A stretch of DNA of 64,000 nt. Source: Burkholderia contaminans. Lineage in GTDB: Bacteria; Pseudomonadota; Gammaproteobacteria; Burkholderiales; Burkholderiaceae. The stretch spans positions 806,001-870,000 of the forward strand of contig NZ_CP090642.1 in NCBI RefSeq assembly GCF_029633825.1. The letters run 5' to 3'. Both the position numbers and the translations under genes were made by a program. This document shows, in pieces, positions 26,906-35,265 of the stretch (positions are counted from its first letter, which is position 1; every line of letters begins with the position of its first letter). Under the pieces are notes generated by a model, which was not told the DNA's origin, ran no database searches, and saw only the letters and a list, made by a program, of their open reading frames with translations.

Positions 26906-27835
26906 TCAGAAAGGCGCGTCGCCTTCGATCGTCGTGCGGTACAGCTTGCGGCGCAGGTGGTCGGGCGTGCCGGCGGCGAGATGCATCAGCGAACGGTTGT
27001 CCCAGAACACCAGATCGTGCTCGCGCCACTGGTGCCGGTACACATGCTCGGCACGCACGCTGTGTGCGAACAGCTCGTCGAGCAGCGCGCGGCTTTCGTC
27101 GTCGGGCAGCCCGACGATGCGCGTCGTGAAATGCTCGCTGACGAACAGCGCCTTGCGGCCCGTTTCCGGATGCGTGCGCACGACCGGATGCACGACCGCG
27201 GCAACCTGCGCGATCTGCTCGGGCGACAGGTTCGGCCGCCATGGACTGCGCGCCTGCAGCTCCGCATAGCGTGCGAGATACGTATGCTCGGCGCGCCGCC
27301 CTTCCACCGCGCGGCGCAGGTGCGCGGGCAGCGTGTCCCACGCGAGATGCATGTTCGCGAACAGCGTGTCGCCGCCTTCGGCCGGCAGCTCCTGCGCATG
27401 CAGCAGCGAGCCGAGGCTTGGTTTTTCCTTGTACGACAGGTCGGAATGCCAGAAATGGCCCGCATCGCCGAGCCCGACCGGTTTGCCGTTCTCGACGATG
27501 TTCGACACGATCAGCACCTCCGGATGGCCGGCCAGCGCGAACTGGTGCAGCACGTGGATCTGCAGCGGGCCGAAGCGGCGGCTGAACGCGATGTGCTCGT
27601 CCGGCGTGATGCGCTGGTCGCGAAACACCAGCACGTGGTGATCGAGATGCGCGCGATGAATGCGCGCGAAATCGTCGGCGCCGAGCGGTTGCGACAGGTC
27701 GAGGCCGATCACTTCGGCGCCGAGCGGTGCATCGAACGGCACGATGTCGAAGTGCTGCGCCGCAACGTGCGGCCGCGATGCGGGCGGATGCCCGGCGGAA
27801 AGCGATGCGTCGTCGCGGATGGCGGTAGTCGTCAC
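26906..27835 (-). CDS. TauD/TfdA family alpha-ketoglutarate-dependent dioxygenase
   Basis: The 309-residue non-haem iron oxygenase has the HxD iron-binding pair in HFWHSDLSYKEKPSLGSLLHA and the distal histidine in WDNRSLMHLAAG. The 2-oxoglutarate-binding arginine is in RRKLYRTTIEGD. It should hydroxylate a sulfonate or alkyl sulfate at the carbon next to sulfur, releasing sulfite or sulfate. It is first in the leftward operon; the start is a GTG at 27835 with no strong ribosome site, so the N-terminus is less certain. A promoter and a LysR-type box lie just upstream. Confidence 0.88.
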   Translation of the reverse strand: MTTTAIRDDASLSAGHPPASRPHVAAQHFDIVPFDAPLGAEVIGLDLSQPLGADDFARIHRAHLDHHVLVFRDQRITPDEHIAFSRRFGPLQIHVLHQFALAGHPEVLIVSNIVENGKPVGLGDAGHFWHSDLSYKEKPSLGSLLHAQELPAEGGDTLFANMHLAWDTLPAHLRRAVEGRRAEHTYLARYAELQARSPWRPNLSPEQIAQVAAVVHPVVRTHPETGRKALFVSEHFTTRIVGLPDDESRALLDELFAHSVRAEHVYRHQWREHDLVFWDNRSLMHLAAGTPDHLRRKLYRTTIEGDAPF

Positions 27836-27864
27836 GGCACGGCCCCAGATTCGGTCAAAACGCG

Positions 27865-27894
27865 AATCTACGAGTGCGTGCCGGACGGCGTCAA
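27865..27894 (-). promoter_or_regulatory. Predicted promoter of the dioxygenase-importer operon
   Basis: On the minus strand TTGACG (27894-27889) and TAGATT (27870-27865) are separated by 18 bases. Transcription would start near 27858, giving a leader of about 20 bases before the GTG at 27835. Confidence 0.45.
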
Positions 27895-27912
27895 CGAAGC
27901 GATTCCGATACG

Positions 27913-27933
27913 TTTATCTGCTGCGCTGATAAA
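27913..27933. promoter_or_regulatory. LysR-type operator candidate for the sulfur operon
   Basis: TTTATC (27913-27918) and GATAAA (27928-27933) are inverted around a nine-base centre that is itself partly symmetric. The centre, 27923, is about 65 bases upstream of the predicted start, where LysR-type activators such as CysB or SsuR place their recognition site. No such regulator gene is in this region. Confidence 0.45.
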
Positions 27934-28006
27934 GATCGCTGCTCCCGCATACGGCGCGGCAGCGGGCGGCGGGCTCACGTGCGAAAACGGCCGGCCGCGG
28001 CCGCTG

Positions 28007-29248
28007 TCACGACTCCGTCGAAGGGTCGGATACGTGCACGGCGCCTTCCGGATACCGGATGTCGACCAGCCCATTCTTGTCGCGGATGCGTAACGGCGGC
28101 ACGGCTTCCACGCTCGCGCGGTCGATGCCTTCGCACACGGCCAGGTTCGTGTTGGTCCGGTAGTACACGCGCTGGTCGTCGACCGCGAAGGCCCAGTTCA
28201 GGAAGCGCAGGCTTCCGGGGTCGATTCCCGGCAACGGCTTGCGGTAGTTCTTGCCCCACAATACGTGCCCGCTGGCGTCGATCAGCATGTCGTGAAAGAC
28301 GCCGCGCGCGGTCTCGACATCGACACGCCCGGGCTTGTCCACGACCTTGCCGTCGTAAAGAATCTGCGCGCCGAGGCGTGCGTACCGGTACCCGAGGCCG
28401 ACCACGCCGGCCGGATCGTCGATGCCGCGCTTGCGCACGCCGGCGCAGAACAGGTGCTTCGCATCCCGCGCGTACGCGCCGCCGATGTGCGTCAGGGTGG
28501 CTACGTCGGCCTTGACGACGGTCAGATGGCATTGGCCGCGATCGGGATCGTAAGGGTCGCGCTCGAAGTAGTAAGCCTGCCGGGCATCGCGGTACCAGTC
28601 GCCGCCCACGGATTCCAGCGTGGCGGCATCGCCGTCGGCAATGAGGCCTTCGCCTGCATGGTCGTAGCTGAACGCGGCGCCGGCCGCGTAGTAGCGCAGC
28701 CCCGATGCATCGACGGCAAAGTTGTCGACCAGGTGCCGGAAGCTGGCGAGATCGAAATTATTGAGCGCGCAATACTGATCCCCGCTGCCGGTGCGCGCCC
28801 AGACACGTTCGCCATCGCTATGGAACGGCCCGCCGAGCGGCGCGAGCGGCTCGTTGCGCGTATCGCGCAGGCGCCGTGCTTCCGCCGCCTCGCGGCGCTG
28901 CGCTTCCTCCGCGTCGTAGATGGCCTGCTGTTCCGGCGTGACTTTCGACGCCTCCTCGACCTGCTGCATGTGGCGCGCATGCAGCGACTGCACGGATGCG
29001 ATGCAGTACACCGCATGCGGGACCGAGCGCAGGTACAGCGCCCAGTCCTCGTCGTCGCACCGGTAGAACCAGTGCACTGCCTCGCCGTCCCACCCGGCCG
29101 GGCCGGTGCGTGCCTGCAGCGCGGCTTTCACGTCCCGGACCTTGCCGGGCACGAGGAAGGAAAGGCTGTAGCCGGTATCGCCGACGATGTCGAGGCTCTC
29201 ATCCTCGAACAGGCGCCGCATCAGTTTTTCGAGTTCTTGCAAGGTCAT
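28007..29248 (-). CDS. DKNYY-like repeat protein of unknown function
   Basis: The 413-residue protein has no signal peptide. The first 120 residues (LEKLMRRLFEDESLDIVGDTGYSLSFLVPGKVRDVKAALQ, then HWFYRCDDEDWALYLRSVPHAVYCIASVQSLHARHMQQ) are followed by a helical, charged linker (VTPEQQAIYDAEEAQRREAAEARRLRDTR). The C-terminal half has repeated tyrosine/aspartate-rich units such as WYRDARQAYYFERDPYDPD, AYARDAKHLFCAG and AFAVDDQRVYYRTNTNL, like DKNYY-family repeats. Function is unknown. It is alone on its strand, with its 3' end facing the sulfur operon promoter. Confidence 0.72.
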   Translation of the reverse strand: MTLQELEKLMRRLFEDESLDIVGDTGYSLSFLVPGKVRDVKAALQARTGPAGWDGEAVHWFYRCDDEDWALYLRSVPHAVYCIASVQSLHARHMQQVEEASKVTPEQQAIYDAEEAQRREAAEARRLRDTRNEPLAPLGGPFHSDGERVWARTGSGDQYCALNNFDLASFRHLVDNFAVDASGLRYYAAGAAFSYDHAGEGLIADGDAATLESVGGDWYRDARQAYYFERDPYDPDRGQCHLTVVKADVATLTHIGGAYARDAKHLFCAGVRKRGIDDPAGVVGLGYRYARLGAQILYDGKVVDKPGRVDVETARGVFHDMLIDASGHVLWGKNYRKPLPGIDPGSLRFLNWAFAVDDQRVYYRTNTNLAVCEGIDRASVEAVPPLRIRDKNGLVDIRYPEGAVHVSDPSTES

Positions 29249-29574
29249 GGGCTTGTGCCGGCCCGGTGACGGGCCACGGAATGAACGGAGGTGCGGCGGT
29301 CATTCTAACCATGCGGACGTGCGCCGACCCGGCCCGTTCGTGACATTCGCGTGCTGCACAGGCCAGCCGGTGATGTCCGTCATGCAAGGCTTCAAGCCCA
29401 CCCGGGCCGGGAGACGAATCGCGAGTCGACGGTACCGGCCCGCAGAATGGGCGTTGTCAGGTTGCGGGCGACAACCTGAGCGCGTCGTTGCATCCGGATT
29501 CGCGCGGATTTCGTACCGGCCGCCTGCCCGTGTCGCCGCCGATGCCCATGCACTCCAGCATGAGCGCCCGGGCA
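29249..29574. other. Intergenic region with one hairpin
   Basis: No gene is seen. It carries the promoter for the leftward DKNYY-like gene and the 3' end of the short-chain dehydrogenase transcript. CAGGTTG (29458-29464) and CAACCTG (29472-29478) form a 7-bp stem (8 bp with the outer T-A pair) over a seven-base loop, about 100 bases past the dehydrogenase stop; a terminator without T-run is possible. Confidence 0.45.
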
Positions 29575-30540
29575 TCAACGGCGCGCCGCAAAGGCATCGA
29601 TCCCGGTCACCTCCGCGGACCACGCCCACAGACGCACCGCCTGCTCCGGATCGATCGCATGCGGCCGCACACCCGACTCCTCGTTTCCCTCCGTGACAAC
29701 CGCGATGTCGCAATCCTCGCAATAGACCCCGCCTATCCCGGCAACGCGCGGCGACGTTGCCGCCCAGACCTGGGTCGCCGCCCCTTGGGCGGGCGTCTTG
29801 AAGGTCGGATCGATCGGCACGCCGTGCTCGTCCACCCAGCCCTGAGCCATCATCTCTTCGCGTGTCAGGTGACGCTGCAGCGGTGTCGCGATCTTGCCCG
29901 GATGCAGCGAATAGGCGCGTACGCCAAACGGGGCGCCGAGCGCGTCGAGCTGAACCGCGAACAGCGCGTTCGCGGTCTTCGACTGCCCGTACGCCAGCCA
30001 TTTGTCGTAGCCGTGTGCGAACTGGACGTCATCCCAGCGAATCGGTGACAGCCGGTGCCCAAGCGACGACACCGCGACCACGCGGGCGCCGTCACCCTGC
30101 GCGAGCACGGGCCACAGTCCGTTGACGAGCGCGTAGTGCCCAAGATGGTTGACGGCCATCTGCGCTTCGCGGCCATCGCCGACCCGCGTCTCCGGGCACG
30201 CCATGACGCCCGCGCTGTTGATGACGATGTCCACGTCGCGGTGCGCGTCGACGAACCGCGCCGCGAACGCGGCCACGCTCGCGAGATCGGCGAGGTCGAG
30301 CGCCGCAACCTCCACACCGGCGACGCCACGCGTTGCTTCGCGCGCGGCATCGACGCTCCGTGCGCCGACGATGACGGTCGCACCGGCTTCCGCCAGTGCG
30401 CGCGTCGTTTCCAGGCCGAGACCCGAATGGCCGCCCGTGACGATCGCGGTCTTGCCATGAAGGTCGAGATCGGCCAGTACGTCGCTTGCCGTCGATGCAG
30501 CGCCGAATCCGGAATGAAGGGGGTGTTGCCTGCTCGTCAT
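29575..30540 (-). CDS. Short-chain dehydrogenase/reductase
   Basis: The 321-residue enzyme has a Rossmann-fold cofactor site TGGHSGLGLET, an NSAG motif (VINSAGVM) and the catalytic serine in VVAVSSLGH. The YxxxK site is YGQSK, in WLAYGQSKTANALFAVQLDALG. The spacing between serine and tyrosine is longer than in classical SDRs, as in retinol-dehydrogenase/WWOX-like members. Start 30540 has AGGAG upstream. It is divergent from an AraC-type regulator 139 bp away, which probably controls it. The substrate is unknown. Confidence 0.9.
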   Translation of the reverse strand: MTSRQHPLHSGFGAASTASDVLADLDLHGKTAIVTGGHSGLGLETTRALAEAGATVIVGARSVDAAREATRGVAGVEVAALDLADLASVAAFAARFVDAHRDVDIVINSAGVMACPETRVGDGREAQMAVNHLGHYALVNGLWPVLAQGDGARVVAVSSLGHRLSPIRWDDVQFAHGYDKWLAYGQSKTANALFAVQLDALGAPFGVRAYSLHPGKIATPLQRHLTREEMMAQGWVDEHGVPIDPTFKTPAQGAATQVWAATSPRVAGIGGVYCEDCDIAVVTEGNEESGVRPHAIDPEQAVRLWAWSAEVTGIDAFAARR

Positions 30541-30679
30541 TGAAGGCTCCTGGAACGATGCGTGAAGCACGCGCCCGCCTGTCGGCCGCGTCACTGCACG
30601 AATTCATTTTCCGGCGATGCCCCTGGACTGTGAATGCAATAGAATCCGGTTTTTCGGCGAGATCGTCCGGAGCGTGAGC

Positions 30680-31600
30680 GTGGATCCTCTATCGGAAGTG
30701 CTGTCGCTGCTGGAAACGCGCGATTCGTATTTCACCGGCCTGAAAGCAGGCGGCGCGTGGGCGGTTGCCATTCCGCCGCCCGAGGGCATCAAGTTCAATG
30801 CGGTTGTCGAAGGAAGCTGCTGGCTGAGCGTCGACGGCGCCGGACCGCCCATCCAGTTGCGCACGGGAGACTGCTTCCTGCTCGCCTCGCCGCGGGCATT
30901 CCGGCTGGCGAGCGATCCATCGGTTACGCCGGTGCCTGCCGCCGACGTGTACCGGAACGTCGAACGCGGTATCGCGCACCATGGCGACCCGGTGAACTGC
31001 TTCCTGATCGGTGGCCGCTTCTCGTACGAGGAAGGCATGCCGCTGCTGCTGGGCAGCCTGCCGCCCGTAGTCGTCGTGAGCGGGGACTCCGAGCAGGCGG
31101 CGGTGTTGCGCTGGGCGCTCCAGCGGCTCGCGCATGAATTCGGCAAGCCATCGCCAGGGGCATCGTTGATGGTTCGGCATCTCGGTCACATGATGCTGGT
31201 CGAGATCCTGTGGCGCTACGTGGACGACGGCGCGAGCAGTGATGTCGGGTGGCTTGCCGGGTTCTCGGATTCCCGGGTGAGCACGGCACTTGTCGCCATT
31301 CATGCGGAGCCCGCGCGACGCTGGACCGTCGACGAACTCGCGACCTGCTGCCACGTATCGCGTTCGACGTTCGCGCTGCATTTCAAGCGGCGGCTGGGAT
31401 TCGGGCCGCTCGAGTACGTCCTGCGCTGGCGCGTGCAGCTCGCGATGCGGGAACTACGACGCTCGAACGCGTCGATATCGGCGATCGCACAGATGCTCGG
31501 CTACGACTCGGATAGCGCGTTCGGACATGCTTTCAAGCGCATCGTGGGCTGCTCTCCCCGCGCGTATCGCCATGACTTTGCGAGCGAATCCCGCGGTTAG
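30680..31600 (+). CDS. AraC family transcriptional regulator with cupin sensor domain
   Basis: The 306-residue regulator begins DPLSEVLSLLETRDSYFTGLKAGGAWAV, typical of AraC proteins with an N-terminal cupin (AraC_N/cupin_6) domain, including IQLRTGDCFLLASPRAFRLAS. The C-terminal double helix-turn-helix contains RWTVDELATCCHVSRSTFALHFKRRLGFGPLEYVLRWR and ISAIAQMLGYDSDSAFGHAFKRIVGCSPRAYR. GTG 30680 is chosen because GGAG is seven bases upstream and the family starts here; GTG 30674 is also in frame. It likely regulates the divergent dehydrogenase gene. Confidence 0.9.
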   Translation: MDPLSEVLSLLETRDSYFTGLKAGGAWAVAIPPPEGIKFNAVVEGSCWLSVDGAGPPIQLRTGDCFLLASPRAFRLASDPSVTPVPAADVYRNVERGIAHHGDPVNCFLIGGRFSYEEGMPLLLGSLPPVVVVSGDSEQAAVLRWALQRLAHEFGKPSPGASLMVRHLGHMMLVEILWRYVDDGASSDVGWLAGFSDSRVSTALVAIHAEPARRWTVDELATCCHVSRSTFALHFKRRLGFGPLEYVLRWRVQLAMRELRRSNASISAIAQMLGYDSDSAFGHAFKRIVGCSPRAYRHDFASESRG

Positions 31601-31705
31601 CAGGCCGTTGAAAACCCGTCGGAAATTTGCGGATCGTTTGTCGCTGCAGTTTTTGTGAAACGTGATGACAATATCAGATCGACAATCGATCGATATTGAA
31701 AGCGC

Positions 31706-31733
31706 GTGCAGACCGTTGGTCAACGGTCTGCAC
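31706..31733. terminator. 13-bp-stem hairpin between convergent genes
   Basis: GTGCAGACCGTTG (31706-31718) and CAACGGTCTGCAC (31721-31733) are perfect complements separated by two bases, so as RNA a slightly shorter stem with a small loop forms. Lying between two converging genes it may stop both transcripts. No T-run follows, so an operator role is an alternative. Confidence 0.4.
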
Positions 31734-31823
31734 TGAATGGATGTGCCGTCTATTGGAATATTGGAAAAGTGGGCGGCCCTCGGAACAAGGTTTAATTGAA
31801 ACAAAATCCCGCGCCGCTGATAA

Positions 31824-31839
31824 CTGTCAACATTGACAG
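31824..31839. promoter_or_regulatory. CTGTCAA-CA-TTGACAG palindrome
   Basis: A perfect 7-2-7 inverted repeat lies 86 bases past the stop of the leftward response regulator. Its half-site resembles the CTGTCA repeats at 13890-13916 and the ACCTGTC palindrome at 51186-51201. Role unknown. Confidence 0.35.
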
Positions 31840-31924
31840 GGATTGTTCCAATTCGAGTGGCTGCCGGGTCGACGACAGTACCGCCTCGCCGATCCTTTCC
31901 GTCCGGAAATGGGCGGATGCGCTT

Positions 31925-32863
31925 TTACGCGTGACGCCATTTTGCCAATGTAGGCAGATCGCGCTCGGCGGCCGGATCATCCAGACGGATCCAGCTGTAA
32001 AACGTGCCGTGCCATCCCGGAACGGGTAGCGGGGCCGCGCAGCGAATGTCCGCGAGGCCCGGCCGATAGGCCTGCGATGGCCAGAACAGCGGCATGATGC
32101 GGCGCGCTTCCATGCCTTGGCGCAATTCGGCCGGTCCGCCCGCGTCGGACACGATATCGCAGTGGAACGACCAGTCCTCTTCGCTCCAGGCGAGAAATAC
32201 ACTTGGCGCGCCGGCGGCATCGAACATCAGCACCGCGTCCTGATTGGGGCGCCAGTAGTATTCGACGATGCCTTCCCGCGCGGCCACCTCGTCGATCAGT
32301 TTGACGATCCGGGGATCCTGGTAGGTCGCCCCCGCCTCGTGCAGGCTGATGTGCCCGCGGGCCGCGCAGCACTTGCGCTTCGCGTCGTCCAGCGCGGTTG
32401 CCAGCTTGCGCGCCATCTCGACGTCGGTTTTCTTCAGATAGCAATCGATCAGCCCCGCGTTGAACGCGGCCACCGCCTCGCGCTCGTCGGCGATGCCGGT
32501 GAGCAGGATTTTCGTGCAGTTCGCGTTGCGGATGGAGGTCAGAAACTGGATGCCGTCGACCTCCGGCATCGAATAATCGACGACCACCGCGCCCACCGCC
32601 TCGAATCGGGCAGGATCGGCGAGCGCATCCTCGCCGATCGCATTCCCGCCTGTTTTCTCCGCACCGAAATAGTCCGCGGCCGTTGGCGGCATCTCCGTGT
32701 CACGCGACGACACGAAGTCGAGCGCCGCCTGGGGGTGCGTAAAGAAGTGGTTCAGGCGTTCGTCCGGAAATGCGCCCCGCAGCGCCTGCAGGAAATCCGG
32801 ATTGTCGTCGACAAATACCACGGACACGGGATAGAGCACCGGCTGCCTAACGAAGGGTTGCAT
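31925..32863 (-). CDS. Response regulator with N-terminal receiver and unfamiliar C-terminal output region (Lqs/Phc-like)
   Basis: The 312-residue protein opens with SVVFVDDNPDFLQALRGAF, giving the acidic pair of a receiver domain. VVVDYSMPEVDGIQFL holds the phosphoacceptor aspartate, followed by ILLTGIADE and the conserved lysine in CYLKK. About 60 extra residues separate the acidic pocket from the phosphorylation site. The second half (YYWRPNQDAVLMFDAAGAPSVFLAWSEEDWSFHCDI, ending TFYSWIRLDDPAAERDLPTLAKW) has no DNA-binding motif. The layout recalls PhcR/LqsR-type regulators. It is near, but not co-directional with, a sensor kinase at 33582-35024 and a hot-dog protein. Confidence 0.78.
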   Translation of the reverse strand: MQPFVRQPVLYPVSVVFVDDNPDFLQALRGAFPDERLNHFFTHPQAALDFVSSRDTEMPPTAADYFGAEKTGGNAIGEDALADPARFEAVGAVVVDYSMPEVDGIQFLTSIRNANCTKILLTGIADEREAVAAFNAGLIDCYLKKTDVEMARKLATALDDAKRKCCAARGHISLHEAGATYQDPRIVKLIDEVAAREGIVEYYWRPNQDAVLMFDAAGAPSVFLAWSEEDWSFHCDIVSDAGGPAELRQGMEARRIMPLFWPSQAYRPGLADIRCAAPLPVPGWHGTFYSWIRLDDPAAERDLPTLAKWRHA

Positions 32864-33094
32864 ATGAGTCTCGATAAATCAGCAGAAAAAGAAACGGTAT
32901 CGGAGACGCTTTACCGCGAATGATTATCGCCGCAATTATCCGGTGAAAACGAGACGCACATCAACTGATCCGCATCCGTGAATTCTGCACGTTTCAAACG
33001 CGCCGCGCAGCAGAATTGCACGGGGAGAATCGGGCCATTCCTTCTCGTTGAGGGAATGCGCAGCTACCGCCAGTAGCGATTCAAGGAGTTATCC

Positions 33095-33568
33095 ATGTTG
33101 ACGCGAGACGCGATTCTTCACGTCCTTTCCAACGAAACGGCACATCTGTCCGAGAAAACCTTCCACCACGTGGTCGACATTTACCTCAAGGATTCCAATG
33201 CCTTCATGAATACCTATTTCGCACGCTATTTCGAATGGCAGGGCGTGTGCCGTGAACGCTGGTTTCACGAATGCATCCACAACAACCTGATGGCGGCCGG
33301 CGGGGCATTCGTGACGAAGCGCGCGCATCAGGAATACATCCACGAGACGTTTCCGTTCCAACGCGTGGATTGCTTTCTCAATACGTTCGAGGTCCGGCAA
33401 TGTTCGGCCTACCTGCTGTTTCGCTTCTACGTTGACGGCCGGCAGGTGTCGCTGGGGTACCAGCAAATCGTGTTTGCCGGTCCCGACAAGCGGATCCGCC
33501 GGTTTCCGCCGGGCATCATCGAGCGGGTCAAGGCGTATGAACTGATCCTGCCGTCCGCCGCGAACTGA
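33095..33568 (+). CDS. Hot-dog fold protein, putative acyl thioesterase
   Basis: The 157-residue protein fits the 4-hydroxybenzoyl-CoA thioesterase (hot-dog) pattern. LKDSNAFMNTYFARYFEWQGVCRERWF aligns with the usual D-x-x-G/A-H/F-M-N-x-x-Y-x-x-Y-F-E-W motif containing the catalytic aspartate. FQRVDCFLNTFEVRQCSAYLLFRFYVDGRQVSLGYQQIVFA gives the long beta-strands. Start 33095 has AAGGAG at a six-base gap, the best ribosome site nearby. It sits between a leftward response regulator and a leftward sensor kinase, converging on the latter with 13 bases between stops. A role in making or trimming an acyl signal is an inference. Confidence 0.7.
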   Translation: MLTRDAILHVLSNETAHLSEKTFHHVVDIYLKDSNAFMNTYFARYFEWQGVCRERWFHECIHNNLMAAGGAFVTKRAHQEYIHETFPFQRVDCFLNTFEVRQCSAYLLFRFYVDGRQVSLGYQQIVFAGPDKRIRRFPPGIIERVKAYELILPSAAN

Positions 33569-33581
33569 ACGTGAGACCGAC

Positions 33582-35024
33582 CTACCCGATGCGATAGCGC
33601 CGGGGGAGCGCCGGCGGATCGCGCAATGCATGGTCCGCCGGCGCTCCGGGCTCCGGCAGCCGAATCGTGAACGTGGTCCGCACGCCGGGGACGGATTCAC
33701 ACGTGATGGTGCCACCGAGCGCTTCACATGCGCGGCGGCAAAAACTCAGGCCCATGCCGGCGCCGCGCCCGTGCGACTTGGTCGAGAAAAAGGCGTCGAA
33801 GATTTGAGGGAGCACATCGGGGGCGATGCCCGGGCCCGTATCGCTGAAACGCATCACGCAGTAACCGTTGCTGCGATGCGCGTCGATCTCGATCTGCCCA
33901 CGGCCGTTTGCATGGATCGCGTACAGGGCGTTTTTCAGCAGATTGAAGATGACGAAGATCACGAGCGAGTCGGATCCGAAAAACTGGATGTCCGTATCGA
34001 TCGCGTCGACCGACACGCGGTCCCGCTCACCCGGACGGAACGGAAAGCGATCCACGGCGGCGTCGACACAGGCCCGTATCGGATAGGCCGCGAAGCTGTG
34101 GCGATCGAGTCGGTCCAGCGTAAAGGACGCCAGGGACATCTCGACCACCGTACTCGTGGTGTCGACCTGGCGCCGGATCGACGACGCGAGCGCCGGTAGC
34201 CGCTCCAGTTGCCCCGGATACAAAGCGTCGGCGCACAACCGGTGCTCCACTGCCAGCCGATACCCGCGCAGCAGCACCGGCAGGACGGTGCGCAGCTCGT
34301 CCGCGTGCAGGCCGATCGCCGCCAGCGGCGTGGCCACTTCGTGCGCGACCGTCGCGGCCAGCAGATAGGGGCCCATCAGGCCGTAGCGGACGATCGACGT
34401 CGCGAGAATCCCGAGGCTGATCGCGATAAACAGCACCCCCACCGGATAGAACTCGACGCCGTAGTTCACCGCATAGTCGGTCGCCGCGAGCGAGTAGAGG
34501 CCGAGGCTGACGAGACATTGCGTGAGCAACTGCCGGACGTCGCGTGCCCGCCCCTCGCGTCTTGCGTCGATCAGGAGCCAACCGCTGCGGACGACCAGGA
34601 GTACCGTCTGTGCGACGTGCAACGGATGCAGTGGGCCCGCGTTGGGATACGGGCCAAAGAAATGCGGGCGAAATCCATCGACGACCGCATTGCTCGTGAC
34701 CAGCAGCACGGCCAGCAGGACGCAGAGTCCGTAGGACGCGAATATGAACGGCCGCTCGCCCCGACGCGACACGACCTCCGTCACGAAATGATAGAAGGTC
34801 GTCGGCAGAAAAAGGATGAACAGATAGCCAGCCTTGACCAACACGTTGGCGACGTCCGCGTCGGTCGTCTGGAACAGGAAGGCCCACGTTCCCTGCCAGA
34901 CGAAGGTCGTCGCGCACATCAAGGCGAACGGGACGGATACCCGCGTGAGGCCCTTGGTGGCCAGCACGTAGAGGCCAAACCCGAGAAACAACGCAGAGAC
35001 AAACGCAGGCAAGATCGAGTACAT
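33582..35024 (-). CDS. Multi-pass membrane sensor histidine kinase (LqsS/PhcS/CqsS-like)
   Basis: The 480-residue kinase has about seven hydrophobic segments in its first 230 residues (for example SILPAFVSALFLGFGLYVL, FVSASYG-like FIFASYGLCVLLAVLLVTSNA and GVLFIAISLGILATSIV). The phosphoacceptor box is VAHEVATPLAAI, and the HATPase domain has NLLKNALYAI (N box), FSDTGPGI (G1), FFSTKSH (F) and GAGMGLSFC (G2). No PAS, HAMP or receiver domain is present. Start 35024 (MYSILPAF) is chosen at the first membrane segment; the frame is open to 35099. A multi-pass input domain suggests sensing of a small hydrophobic molecule. Confidence 0.85.
   Translation of the reverse strand: MYSILPAFVSALFLGFGLYVLATKGLTRVSVPFALMCATTFVWQGTWAFLFQTTDADVANVLVKAGYLFILFLPTTFYHFVTEVVSRRGERPFIFASYGLCVLLAVLLVTSNAVVDGFRPHFFGPYPNAGPLHPLHVAQTVLLVVRSGWLLIDARREGRARDVRQLLTQCLVSLGLYSLAATDYAVNYGVEFYPVGVLFIAISLGILATSIVRYGLMGPYLLAATVAHEVATPLAAIGLHADELRTVLPVLLRGYRLAVEHRLCADALYPGQLERLPALASSIRRQVDTTSTVVEMSLASFTLDRLDRHSFAAYPIRACVDAAVDRFPFRPGERDRVSVDAIDTDIQFFGSDSLVIFVIFNLLKNALYAIHANGRGQIEIDAHRSNGYCVMRFSDTGPGIAPDVLPQIFDAFFSTKSHGRGAGMGLSFCRRACEALGGTITCESVPGVRTTFTIRLPEPGAPADHALRDPPALPRRYRIG
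33605..33647. repeat. 14-bp perfect stem at the convergent ends of two genes
   Basis: GGAGCGCCGGCGGA (33605-33618) and TCCGCCGGCGCTCC (33634-33647) pair perfectly over a 15-base loop. The structure is inside the last codons of the sensor kinase gene and 36 bases beyond the hot-dog gene stop, so it could terminate the rightward transcript while also being translated leftward. Confidence 0.5.
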
Positions 35025-35210
35025 ATGCGTGAATCCACAATGTTTACTGGTCGCGCACCACTGAACTGTCCTGGCCGGTGCCATTCGCGAGAGTAGCACG
35101 CCGCGGCAGGCGAGCGAGCGCGGCGGGTTTGTCCACGGGGCCTCAGTGCATCACCATCGTTGCGTGCGTTGTGCGAAACCCGATTTTGATCATGCAGGTC
35201 ACGCCATCAC

Positions 35211-35226
35211 GATAAGTTTTCTTATC
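35211..35226. repeat. GATAAG-TTTT-CTTATC inverted repeat
   Basis: A perfect six-base stem with a TTTT loop lies upstream of the sensor kinase gene (about 190 bases before its start) and beyond the end of the leftward DUF2909-like gene. It may be a regulator site or a weak hairpin. Confidence 0.35.
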
Positions 35227-35265
35227 ACAATAGCGCGATTGAAGAGCCGAACTCGCATTTGTGCA

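Larger units (their letters stand above)
31601..31924. other. Convergent intergenic region with two palindromes
   Basis: No gene is recognised between the AraC gene and the leftward response regulator. AT content is high around 31660-31700. Two perfect inverted repeats, at 31706-31733 and 31824-31839, are the only notable structures. Confidence 0.5.
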
